Shown here: in pieces, positions 1-10,433 of the stretch | Layout: every line of letters starts with the position of its first letter | Position numbering within the stretch: the stretch's first letter is position 1 | DNA from: Bryoerythrophyllum caledonicum | Taxonomy: Eukaryota; Streptophyta; Bryopsida; Pottiales; Pottiaceae | Length of the DNA stretch: 64,000 nucleotides | Assembly: GCA_963971425.1 (NCBI GenBank) | Contig: OZ020522.1 | Location: forward strand, 2,888,168-2,952,167 | Direction: 5' to 3' | Position numbers and translations under genes: made by a program | Notes under the pieces: generated by a model | Database searches by the model: none | Told to the model about the DNA's origin: nothing | What the model saw: only the letters and a program-made list of their open reading frames with translations

Positions 1-670
1 CGAGCGCAACCTCAAGGGGTCGGGCGCATACCTCCACGGGTCGGGCGCATACCTCAAGGGGTCGGGCGCGTACGTACAAGGGCTGGGCGCATACGCCCAA
101 AAAAAATTGTTTTTTTTTTGTTTTTTTTTTGGTGTATGCACCCAACCCTTGTTCGTACGTGCCCAACCCTTTTATGTACGCACCCGATCCAAAAGGTCGG
201 GCGCATGCTTGCAAGGGTTGAGCGCGTCTCTAGAACAAAAAAATCACACACGCCCAACCCTTGTACGTATGCGCCTCATCCAAAAGGTTAGGCCGATGTT
301 TACAAGGGTTTGGCCCGTACTTAAAGGGGTTGGGCGCATATCTAAAGAGGTTCCGCAGGTACTTTAGGAGGTAGGGCGCATACTCAAAAAGGTTGGGTGC
401 GAACTTAAAAGGGTTGGACGCGTGCCTAAAGGGGTTGGGCGCGTACTTAAGGGGTCGGGCGTGTCCCTAAAGGAGTCGGGAGCGCTCCTAAAGGGGTCGG
501 GCGCGTACCTCAAATGGTCGGGCGCGTACGTACAAGGGCTGGGCGCATACGCCTTGAAAAAAAAAATATATATATATCTTTTAGGCATATGCGCCCTGCC
601 CTTTCTCATACGCGCCAAGCCCTCGTACGTACGAGTCCGATCCATAAGGTTGGGCGCATGCTTACAAGGG
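1..670. repeat. GC-rich minisatellite, ~21-bp unit
   Basis: Units of about 21-22 bp share the core GGTCGGGCGCGTAC or GGGCTGGGCGCATAC, separated by short CTCAAGG or TTAAAGG-like spacers. They are head-to-tail at about 1-100 and 290-545. Inverted copies (CGCACCCAACCCTT-like) appear at about 130-190, 250-275 and 590-625, so blocks of opposite orientation alternate. The same family recurs at 10,100-10,380. Open frames here come from the repeat and are not genes. Confidence 0.8.
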
Positions 671-675
671 CTGGG

Positions 676-726
676 CCCATACAAAAAATAAAAAATAAAA
701 AATAAAAAATAAAAAATAAAATAAAA

Positions 727-775
<49 letters not shown>

Positions 776-835
776 AATAAAAAATATATGTATATATTTA
801 TATTTATTTTTTATTTTTTATTATTTTATTTTTGG
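676..835. repeat. AT-rich simple repeat (AAAAT/AAAT)n
   Basis: Nearly pure runs of AAAAT, then AAAT, then TATATT/TTTATTTT steps make a low-complexity tract directly after the GC-rich minisatellite. Nothing coding is visible. Confidence 0.9.
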
Positions 836-2440
836 GCGTACGCACGCTGCCCTTGGTTGTACGCGCATGACCTTGTAGTCGATGTGTCAGCCACATAGTT
901 GCCTTCGTGGCAGTGGGTAAATTGATTTATCTCTACTCATGATCAAACCAGCGTTGACCCTTATCAAACGGACAACAACCTCTATTGGACGGACAGCTAG
1001 ACGGACTGACGCCAGAACAACCCTGCCCTTCCCAAACGCTCGCAGCTCTCCTCCCAAACGCTTGCACCTCTCCTCCCAAACGCTCGCATGCCCCCTCTCC
1101 TTCCCTAATGCTCACGCCCCCCTTTCAAACACTACCGCCTCTCATCCGTTTGAGTCCCTCCATGTCAGCTCAATTCCTTGGAATAAACAGTGACGTGTCA
1201 GACGCATGGCATTTAGGTGGACAAGGTAACTCTATTTTTTTCCTTTGGACAATCAACCCTAAGTTGATCTATAACAGACCTGCCCTAACCCTAACAGATG
1301 GACATGCGGACCAGACGGTCCTTTAGACGGAGAGGTCCTATGAACAACCCTGGTCTTGGCATGCTTACTCATGGACATGATGATGGTGCCTACGGTCATT
1401 ACTCGACGTCCTTATGGTCCAGGGACTCCAATTTTACCATCTTCTTACTCTGTTGTGTTCTAAAAGCATTAGAGAGGCGCTTCGTGCAAGAGTCCAAGGA
1501 GATTTTTGCCTGTTCATTCTAGAATCCTTTTTTTTATGCTCTACTTCATGGGAAGTCTAGATGTAGTTCCTCGTTTCCCAAATCTAAAGGGGATCCGTTC
1601 CCACGTGCTCCTCTCGGTAGACCGCAAGTCTTGCTTCCCCGGCAGTTATTTCTCCAGCTTGAAAACTCTGCCAAGGATAACAAAAATCAGTTCCTCATGG
1701 CATTTTGCTTGCTTCTTACAGCTAGGAGAATTTTCAAGGAGGTTATGAAAACGAGAACTAGCGAGAGAGAGTTTGTCATCCGTTGTACGTACGTAGTCGG
1801 AGGAATTGGTCCTGGACACAGAGAAAGAAAGAGATAGATAAAAACAGAAATTGTAGCCTTTTACGGAAGATGATCAAGCCATATAGAGTCCTGGAAGAAT
1901 GGAATTGTAACACTAGTCTCCAGTGAACTGTACATGTTGTGGTCGTTGTGTAATTCGGAGAGCCCAAATGATTCTTGGAACATCTCAAAGCATTTTGTTT
2001 CGGCCATCTCGGAAATCAATACAGTGAACTCTACAGTATCTGCGGGATGTGAATGGACTGCTATGTAATCGTATAAGAGTGCCGATCAGTTTCTCATGGA
2101 GTCATAGCCCTGCCAGCCTTTGCGACTGAGTAGTTGTTCCACATGGGTACAAGTGTGGTTTTGTAGTGAAATTATGCCGAGGTTTCCGCTGAGATTTGCA
2201 TCAAGATTCCAGAAGCGGATTTGTGCATGCAATCATAATTCACAAGTGGGATTTTACACGGCTGTCGAATGTACACTAAAGGCTCTGATTTGGACTGAAA
2301 TGCTTGTCTTGTGCAGTTTCGAGCATCATGAAAGCTCTACTGCACTCAATATTGTTGCTACCCAAATCATCATATTTACTTGTTTTTGCCTTGACAGATC
2401 AACGTAATTCAGGCAATGAAAAGTGAAATCTCAAAGTCAT
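836..2440. other. Unassigned DNA, no recognised gene
   Basis: The short open frames here have no recognisable domain. Two GGAC-rich stretches (about 954-1010 and 1285-1330) resemble the GGACGGACAGAC sequence at 9,950-9,990. The minisatellite and these flanks may therefore belong to one non-autonomous repeat with copies at both places. An ATG-rich stretch at 2,100-2,400 could hold exons, but I see no supporting splice pattern. Confidence 0.4.
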
Positions 2441-4731
2441 CCAACTCTATCTTTGCTGATCTCTGTAGTGGCTTTTTGATTTATTATTTTTTTGTTCTCT
2501 GCAACTGTAAGTCATCTTTTTTTTAGTCACTATAACTTGTTACTGTTGTTACTAGTGTATGCTAAGCCTGGCGCATGAAGAAGAAACAAGATCGTATGGT
2601 GATCACTCTATGCGTGAGTTTATCTGTTGTTTGTATAGCAAGTTTGAAACTTAAATATCTTCGCATATGCAGATCAATCAACAATTCAATACGCTTGCCG
2701 CACCTCCACCTCAAAGCCCAAGTCTACCACACCAAACCCTAAGTTTGTCACACCAAACCTCAAGCTTGCTTCACCAAATTCTAACTATGTAACACCTTGG
2801 CTGAGTCTTGTTCAAAGTCATGCGGCTCCCATCTGGCTCTGGGTTTCCCAGGTTGGGGCCTGGCTGTCTAGATGGGGCGAGCCCTCCAAACCGAGGAGGA
2901 ACCCTGGACAGGGCCCTTATTCAAGAGAATTTTTTTACTTTTTTCATTTTTTTTACTTTTTCATTTTTTTTCACTTTTTTCAACAAGGGGGGAATTTTGT
3001 AAACAACCCCAATGCATGTGCGCGCACAAATTTAAGATCCAGGCCCTATTCAATGGGTCCCGCCGCAGGTTGCCACAACCTGACGGGCATCCGTCCTCAA
3101 CCATGTGCGCATGCTTACATACGGGCCCATTTTTGGGAATTTGTGACCAAAACTACTTGGCCATCCTCTCAAGCGCTCGTACCATATGGTGAGTGAAGAA
3201 TGTGTTGCAGAACTTATCCAGGTGTTATATTTTACTTTTCTAGCAAAGTAGGTGGAAAAGTCTGATACTAAGAAGGCAAAAAAATTGGACTATGAAATAT
3301 GAAGCCAAAATAGAACAGTGAAGGTGAATTTGAAATGTAAACTTGGATCATAATCATAAAATAAATTTGATCATAATATATATTTTTTTATAAATAACGT
3401 AAATCAATGAACAAATCAAGTGTAGATAAGATTTATCTTTAGTAGATAATTTAATTTTATACAAAGAAAACTTTGTATAGTAATTTTATTTCATACAAAT
3501 CAGATCAGATAAATCTGTATAAAGGAAAGTATAAATTGAATAAGGGAAACGAAAATGATTTCAAATATTCACAAATTTCATAAATGGTTTCACAAATTGC
3601 AAGGTTATATGGACAGGTTGTGACCATGGACAACATAGGTTGCATGGTTATGGGGGGCCAATAACTTTGGCTTCTTGGAATCTCCATATCCTATCTAAAG
3701 ACGATCTTGCTTATCCAATCTTATGATTGCAAATATTTCAAGCGCTTTCTACCTCTCCAATAAATTTCATTCATATCGAGCTTTACTCTCTAAAATTCAT
3801 TATAGAAAAACTATAATAACCATTTCTAATAGAGGATGGTTAATAGTGGGGGAGGGAATTTAATGAAGATGATACTAAGTTTTTTTTAATGTAAAAGTAG
3901 TGTGATGAGAGATTTGAGGTCAAAGGCTTTTGGGTGACATGTGTCTACTTATAGGATATGTTTAGTTAGAACATTTGCTAGAAGAAAGTAGCTTCTAGTA
4001 GTTAAATTTAGCCCCAATACTAATTTTGAGATTTTGCAAAAGAAAAAAATGATGTGAGAATTAGGAATAATTAATGTACTCATTCATTTAAATTATCATC
4101 ACCATATTATATATGGTATTTCTAAATGTATATAGAATTATATTGATGCTAGGAGATAGAAATAGTCTAAGTTATTCCACAAAGTATATGAATAATTTAG
4201 GTTTTATTGTATACAAAGTGAAATCTTTGAGTTACTTGTGATATCCAAAAGGGATATGACCTTGACTTGGGTTCAAATTCCATTGTTTTGTTAGTTGAGG
4301 TAAAGAAGATAATGAATTTAGTAATTTGCTACATTTGTAAAATTCTTTGCCAATAAACTAATGCCAATATGCCAAAGAATATTTTGAATATATCTTTTTA
4401 TAAGAGAAGGGTGCATCCAATTTGGCGGTGTTATACCACAACTTGTGAGTTCTAAATTAGAGTAGTGTAGTGGAAAAGGGCTGCAACTACACCAAGAATC
4501 ACTTACTATACCAAACATGACTGTGAGTGTCAAAAACATAAAGAAACCGAAAATGACCCTCAAACATGTGGGCCGATCCCACAACCAGTAGCCCCCAATC
4601 CATCCATTCATTGTTCCAGCCACGTCGTTGCCAATCAGAATTTGACACACATGTGTTTTATGTAATGTTTCATTGAATAAACCCACGTCGTCGCCCATCA
4701 GAACATGACCTTGACCTTGACTTGATCAATC
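2441..4731. other. AT-rich unassigned DNA
   Basis: No open frame with a recognisable product. The DNA is AT-rich with T and A runs (for example 2,920-2,990). A GGTTCAAATTCC string near 4,268 resembles a tRNA-type B box but has no convincing A box, so it is not called. Confidence 0.5.
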
Positions 4732-4782
4732 AATGGTGATGTGATCCGAATGGTGATGTGATCCGAATGGTGATGTGATCCG
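4732..4782. repeat. 17-bp tandem repeat, 3 copies
   Basis: Three perfect head-to-tail copies of AATGGTGATGTGATCCG followed by a partial copy (AATTGTC). No role can be assigned. Confidence 0.95.
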
Positions 4783-6602
4783 AATTGTCAAGTAGTGTCG
4801 AGCAGGTAATGTCGGACTCCGGGTTGATTTTGGCATGCTCATGGCGGGCTGCAGGCTGTGCACGGCTACACCACCCTTACAACTGCCCTTCTGTACTCTA
4901 TTCTAGCTACCTCTGTAGCTAATCACTTCTCAAGCCAATTTTCCTTCAATTTCTTACTTTTCTTATTCATGCTCATAGCTCTCTCGACCTATTTCTGAGC
5001 TTGATTTGTGATGATGAATTTCTAAAATCCGTGTCAACTGTTACTTTAAAAAAAATCCTTTTTTCATCACCTTGTCACGGGATGTGGCATCGAGGGCCTC
5101 TCCGTATCGCAGTGTTCTAGCGTAGGTTAGTTGTTACTAATCTACGGGTGTTTAGGGACGTATGGCAGTGCACTCCATTCATCCATGGATGACTTTCATC
5201 CACTTAGGGTTGCGCGTGTGCGCGTATAGCGCTGCACATGTTCTTGACTTGACGTCTTTGTCAAGTCAAGCTTTGTGAGTGAGAGTGGAGAGTAGTGTTG
5301 AGAGTTGCTTGTAAGTGGCGGTTTAAGCCATTAGTAAAGTCTCATGCTTTCCATTTGTACTTCACACTTGTTGATTCACCCATTGTAGTGTGCGTGACGC
5401 TTGACCACGTGAGTGATTTCATATTTGATCACTTGACAAAGACCCTCTTCTTTCTCTAATTTTCTCACCAATTTCACGTGTAGAAAGTTTGTAGAAGAGT
5501 GAGAGTAGAGTAGAGAAAGATTGTCTATTTTTATTGTGTTAATTTGTGCAAAATTGTGTGCAAAATAGTGTTTCAAAAGTTAAGTTTGAAGTTTCAAAAA
5601 TTTGGAGAGTTTCTGGAGTTTTAGGCAAGATCGGGACTGTCAGATGACCGCTGGTCGCGGCGGGCGGGCGGCGACCACTGGACGGTGGCAACAACCGTTG
5701 GACGGTGACGGGCGACGGGCGACTTTGGATGGGGACAGGCGACTGCTGGTCGTCGGCGGAGCGACCTAAAATCGTCAGGTACTTAATTCCGCCAGGGTCT
5801 GAATTGCGCGCCTCGGATCCCTAAACCGTTGGTTTTAGCAAAATTTCAGAACATCCATAGAGTTGAACCTTAAACTTTTCAACTTTTGCAATTTTGCTTA
5901 TTTTTGAATTCCAACTTCGGATTTGAACTCGTGAAGGAAAAATAAGACTAGTGACATAGTCTGTACATAGTTTTTAAACTTTTTAAAAATTGGCTTTTTT
6001 GGAAATTTTTAGAAATGTTTGCCAAAACCATGATGATAGAGATGTATGTGGTTGGATGAATGTTGTTTCATCCACCATTTTTCATCCATTTAGGGAGTTT
6101 AGTGGGAAAAAAAAAATGTTGACACTTTGAAGGATTTAGTAGTGGACAAGTTTCCACTCTTTTCCCTTAGTGTTCCACTTTTGTAAAACACTTCTAGTGT
6201 TCCTCTTTGTATTGCAAGGTGCGACTTCGGGCATCTACTGCCGGCGTGTGCGAGTGGCTCTGACCGTCTTGTCAATTCTGCTTTTCTGTTGTTGGGGGAG
6301 AGGATCCGGTTTTGATTTCTAATTCTTGTGCGGTACCTCCCCCGTGTTGCGGACTTGTTGCCGGTGTTTTTCCGGTGGCCTATTTCTCGTTGTATGAGAT
6401 TGTGATAGGGTACTATAGGGATGAAGTCGGGTTTATGGTTGGCAAGACCTTTCTATGTGGGGGGATGTGGTTGGACATGTGTTAACCGAAGGTGATGACC
6501 GGTAAAGCACATAGCTTGGTGATTTTGCAGGTGCAGGTTGTCCGTCCGTACCCTTATCCTTTAGATAGCACCCGTAGATAGTTACCCGGGGGATTTTTGT
6601 TT
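4783..6602 (+). other. Noncoding leader, possibly LTR and 5' leader of the gag-pro-MTase element
   Basis: No conserved open frame. The stretch lies just upstream of the first gag codon at 6,603, where an LTR plus untranslated leader would be expected. A GGCGACGGGCGAC-rich block lies at about 5,650-5,765. No matching 3' LTR is in the window because the element is truncated at about 9,934, so the LTR boundary cannot be drawn. The assignment is positional inference. Confidence 0.35.
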
Positions 6603-8101
6603 ATGGTGAGTACGAGAAGTCGGTATTACTATTCTCCCTCACCAAATTCTCCGGAGAGTGCACTGGCTTCAGACTTTGAGCCAGGGTCGGATACCGATGA
6701 GGCTTTTGAGCCTATTTTGGCGTTGAATACCGATCGTAGGCTTTGAGTTTGGAGTGTGGGCACGCTTGATGACATGGAAGACGATCACCGCCAAGTTGTG
6801 CGTGATCGTTTCTCAAGTCGGGCAGGGGGCATTTCCCTACCCGATTGGCGGCTCCGTTTCTAGACATGGATGGAGGAGAAGCGCCAGCGTTCACCGTCGT
6901 TCAACGACTCGTACGCTTTTGAGCTTTTGTCCCAGCATTTGGAGTTGGAGGTGCTCCAGACCTATGGAAGGTGGTCGGTACTGCATGCAGAAGACTTGCG
7001 TTCGGTTGAGGATTACTGGGGCGACCAAGTGGAGTTGGTGACTGCGCTCAAGGAGAGTGTCGTTGCTCGTGTCCCGGCCATTATCGATCAATCCAAGGAC
7101 AGAGGAAGGGAGCTTCCTTCAGTGATGATTCCAGTCGAAAAGGCATTGCCCTTGTAGATGAAGCGTCAAAGATGGGGGCCATATCGCGTTTGGCCCAGCC
7201 TACGCGGGCGGCATTGGTGGCCGTCGGCCCGCCACCAATCTTTGACCGTCTGACGCGGTTCATGGCGCACTTGGAGGTGGAGTATGGGGAATTCCGGCGT
7301 GATCAGATGTAGCGCATCCAGGATTTCCGCCGTGAAAAAGAGGACACGCCGCGCACCATGTATATCCGATTGGCGTGGTTGGCGGCGGTGGCAGGTGATG
7401 TCTTCACGGAGTGCCAACTTGTGTAGATTTTTATCTCCAAGTTGGACAAGAGGATGGTAGACTTGATCATCCCCCGTCTTCTTTTTGATTATCACGGCAA
7501 TGCCAGTTTGGCTCAGGCGTTTGCTGAGGTCGAAGCGCTTGATAAAGCGCTGGGCGTGTCCAAGGCCTTAGACTTGGTCACGTCATTGATGGACGCTCCT
7601 AAGTCCAAGAAGCTTGCTACTGCGATGGATAGCTTGGCGGAGGCACAACTTGAAAGGGTTGTGCATTGTTGGGCTTGTGAAGAATCCGGTCACACCGAAA
7701 GGGACCCAAACTATTCCAAGAAGAAGGGGGTAGAGAAAGGGAAGGTGAAGCCCAAGACCGAGGCGGCGAAGTCTGGTGACAAGGTTGCAGGCAAGGAAAA
7801 GAAGGCGATTATTTGTTCTCACTATGGCAAGTGTGGCCATAGTGATGAGAACTGCTTTGTTCTCCACCCGGAGAAGCGGCCGGGTTCATCACGGGAGAAG
7901 GACTTGGAGGCCAAAGTGGCGGAGTTGGAGAAGAAGTTGAGTGCGAATGCTTCTTTGGGACAAGTAATGGACGCACGGGCTCCGGTGAAAAGTTTTGGTT
8001 CGTCCTCACCCATGGATGCCAATTTGTATGGTGCTTCCGGGGAGGTTGTCGCTGTGATTGCTACTCGTGCTCAAACCACTGCACAGGCGGTGTCACCTTG
8101 A
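6603..8101 (+). pseudogene. Gag-like polyprotein segment with two degenerate zinc knuckles
   Basis: The start ATG at 6,603 opens a Ser/Tyr-rich N-terminus (MVSTRSRYYYSPSP). Stops occur at 6,744 (TGA), 6,861 (TAG), 7,155 (TAG, next to a frameshift), 7,310 (TAG), 7,424 (TAG) and 8,099 (TGA). The middle (about 7,290-7,560) has the helical, Arg/Gln-rich look of a retrotransposon capsid domain. Two CCHC-type knuckles follow: CWACEESGHTERDP, which has lost its last Cys, and CSHYGKCGHSDENC, where Tyr replaces the second Cys. A Lys/Glu-rich coiled coil (AKVAELEKKL) comes next. In the family such proteins form the virus-like particle and bind RNA; this copy cannot be functional. Identification rests on knuckles and order, not on a search. 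Confidence 0.7.
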
Positions 8102-8137
8102 TCCAGTGTACCGGGTACCAATGGTCGTCCACGCCAC

Positions 8138-9187
8138 ATGGAGTTACCAGACCACATTGGTCAGTCACGGCTACCACTGTCGTTTGGCACTGTGGATGCA
8201 GTTGCTACAGGTGCCGCTCTCTTTTTGCCTAGGGTATCACCAGCTTCTACTCATGTGGATGCCGCTCAGTCGTTGGCGTACAAGATGTTGCGGTTGCCGG
8301 TGTTTGCCGGTGTGGACTTTTTGACACCGGATTTTCAACCATCCGATGTATTTTACTTGGCGGGTAGCATGTTGGAGGGCAAGGTGCCCATGCCATCGTT
8401 GGAAGTGTTGCAGGCAATGACTGCTCCACCCATTGATGAGGATTTGATGGCAATGTGGGCCAAATTGGCGGCGGAAGCCATTTCTGCGTTCAAGGTCAAT
8501 GCCATGTCCACACCTATGGAGCAGTCCTCTGGGGATCAGTCCTTGATCTTTGGAGTGGCTTATTTGTCTGACGTTGCGGCCCGGTCGGCATGGGAGCGAC
8601 GCAGTGTGCGTCCAGGGGTGGTACGCTTGATAAACGATGATAGAGTCATGGTGGTTGGTCGTACGGACTGCAATCCCATCCGAGCTACTCTCCTACATGT
8701 TATATTGGACTCCGGAGCTCAGCCAGTGATGATTGGCAAGCAACTAGCCCAGGATTTGGGTCTAGGTGCTTCAGACCTCGAGCCTTGTCCATTTACGATT
8801 GTTACATCGGTTGGGGGCACGGAGAAGGTCATGGGCTACACTCGACATCCGTTGCAATTGATGTTCGGCGTGGGATCTAGTCCTTTGTTCTCCCATGTAT
8901 CTCTCCAATGCGCGGTAACTGGCGCCACCAACTACAACATTTTGGTGGGTCAGCAGGCGCTTTATCCCCTTGGTTTTGGAGTGGATAACTGGACGGAGGA
9001 GGCTTGAATTAGGCTTGAGTGGTCTACCGGTGATGGCAGAAATGAGCTCATTCCAGTTGTCTTCGCAGCTAGCGCGGTGACTTCTATGGCGGATGCTATG
9101 TTTGGGTGTAGTGCCTTGGCATCCAATTTGCCATGTGGTTCTACGCTTTTGGAGGAGACATATGCTTTTATGTTAGACGGAGCGTAA
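8138..9187 (+). pseudogene. Retropepsin-type aspartic protease segment
   Basis: Same frame as the upstream gag segment, separated only by the TGA at 8,099. The hallmark is HVILDSGAQPVMIGKQLA near 8,697-8,750: the catalytic Asp-Ser-Gly-Ala, then hydrophobic residues, as in retrotransposon proteases. A further conserved-looking block, NYNILVGQQALYPLG (about 8,932-8,976), corresponds to the C-terminal substrate-flap side of the fold ('ILG...L' in relatives). A TGA at 9,005 and a TAA at 9,185 interrupt the link to the methyltransferase, but the frame does not change. The protease would mature the polyprotein. The catalytic Asp is intact; the copy is dead through its stops. Confidence 0.75.
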
Positions 9188-9934
9188 TCACGTGAGCATA
9201 GATCAGTGGAGATCCCTGCGCGTCATTGCAAGGATCCCCTTCCTCCATGGGGGACTCAGTTGGAGCTCACATGTCGCAGTCGCGAGATTGTGGAGGCTAT
9301 TGATGCTCTCCACCTTTCAGTGGACTCTTCCACTCCATTGTTGGCTTGCACTATTCGGTGGCGACCACCGGATGAGGGTATTATCCTTGTGGAGTTATTT
9401 GTCGGAATTGGTATGGGGCTCGCGGTTGTGTTAGAGGGCGGGCTCAAGGTACGACGGTATATCCACGTAGATAGTGGCTTTGCAGCCAACCGTGCCGCTC
9501 ACCATCACATTCAGCCACTTCTGGCATTGTATCCGCAGTAGTTATCACCTTCTGCGATTCGAGGGTGTTTTGGCAGTTGCTACGTGATGTGACGTTGATT
9601 AGTGAGGATGATCTTCGCCGGTTAGGTCACGTGGACTTGGTGATTGCCGGATGGCCTTGCAAAGGCCATTCACGGGCGGGCTTTGGACGTGGCTTGGATG
9701 ATCCACGGTCGGGTCTCTTTGCGGATTTGTTCAGGCTCATCCGGTGGTGGATTACCCACCAATCGACACCACCGGGGTACATATTTGAGAATGTACCCCC
9801 ATTAGGAGATACACAGACAAAGGTGTGTAAGGATGGGGCGTACATCCATCACCTTCTTGGTCCTCTCACGTTTGTTGATGCCGCGGCGTTGGGATCTTAC
9901 GCCCATCGGCCATGTTGGATTCAAGGTTGTCTAC
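9188..9934 (+). pseudogene. C5-cytosine DNA methyltransferase, truncated and frameshifted
   Basis: The frame continues from the protease. Motif I (S-adenosylmethionine site) reads VELFVGIGMGLAV at about 9,390. An acidic motif II-like site is YIHVD. After a TAG at 9,539 and a frameshift before 9,565 come motif IV, AGWPCKGHSRAG (about 9,645-9,680), with the catalytic Pro-Cys pair, motif VI, FENVP (about 9,784), and motif VIII-like SYAHRPCWIQ (about 9,895). Homology ends there, so the target-recognition region and motifs IX-X are missing. The family transfers a methyl group to carbon 5 of cytosine in DNA. The catalytic Cys, Glu and glycine motif are all still readable, so the ancestor was probably active. 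The subfamily cannot be decided by eye. Confidence 0.85.
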
Positions 9935-10433
9935 ATAGATGGACAGAGGCCCAAAGACAGCGGACGGACAGACAGTAGGACGGACAATACTTTTTGGAGG
10001 ACAGTTGCGTGTAAAAAAAATTACAAACCCTAATCAAATTTTCAACTTACCCCCTAGTAAAACATATGTGCACGACACGTCAGACGGCTTTCCACGTCAC
10101 TTCAAGGGGCGGGCCCGTGCCTTCGGACCGCGCACACAGCATTTTGGGTCGAGCGCGTATCAATCTGGACCGGGCGCGTTCATGTAGGGCCGGGCGCGTA
10201 AGATTTAGGGCTGGCCACGTGCATATCAGGGCCGGGCGCGTACCGTCAAGGTCGGGCGCGTACCGTTAGGGGCCGGTCGTGCAGCATCACGGGCCTGGCG
10301 CATACCATTGTGGGTCGCGCGCGCAGCTGCCTATCGAGCGCGAGCGGTTAAGGGCCGGGCGCGCGCGATCGAACACTGCGTTTGCCTCTCAAAAGGGCTA
10401 AGGTTTAGAGAATTTGAAAGAATACAATTGTAC
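9935..10433. repeat. GGAC-rich flank plus 21-bp GC-rich minisatellite (second locus)
   Basis: GGACGGACAGACAG sequence at 9,950-9,990 is followed by GGGCCGGGCGCGTACC-type units of about 21 bp at 10,100-10,380, the same family as at 1-670. It abuts and truncates the methyltransferase on the left. On the right it ends at the putative hAT terminus at 10,434. No coding content. Confidence 0.7.

Larger units (their letters stand above)
6603..9934 (+). mobile_element. Decayed LTR-retrotransposon fragment encoding gag, protease and a C5 DNA methyltransferase
   Basis: One reading frame, allowing for nonsense mutations and two frameshifts (near 7,155 and 9,541-9,565), runs from a gag-like start through CCHC-type knuckles, an aspartic protease and a C5-cytosine methyltransferase. 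From about 7,170 to 9,541 it stays in the same frame. The order gag-protease-methyltransferase places the enzyme where reverse transcriptase would normally begin. No reverse transcriptase or integrase survives: at about 9,934 the sequence switches to an unrelated GC-rich repeat. I recall published reports of retrotransposon-borne C5 methyltransferases in streptophyte algae and dinoflagellates; this fragment fits that type. Every intact-frame stop is TAG, TGA or TAA, mostly at positions that would be CAG, CGA or CAA. Confidence 0.75.

Noticed and set aside
107-691. Open frames in the first 700 bp
   Set aside because: Generated by the 21-bp minisatellite on both strands; no coding features.
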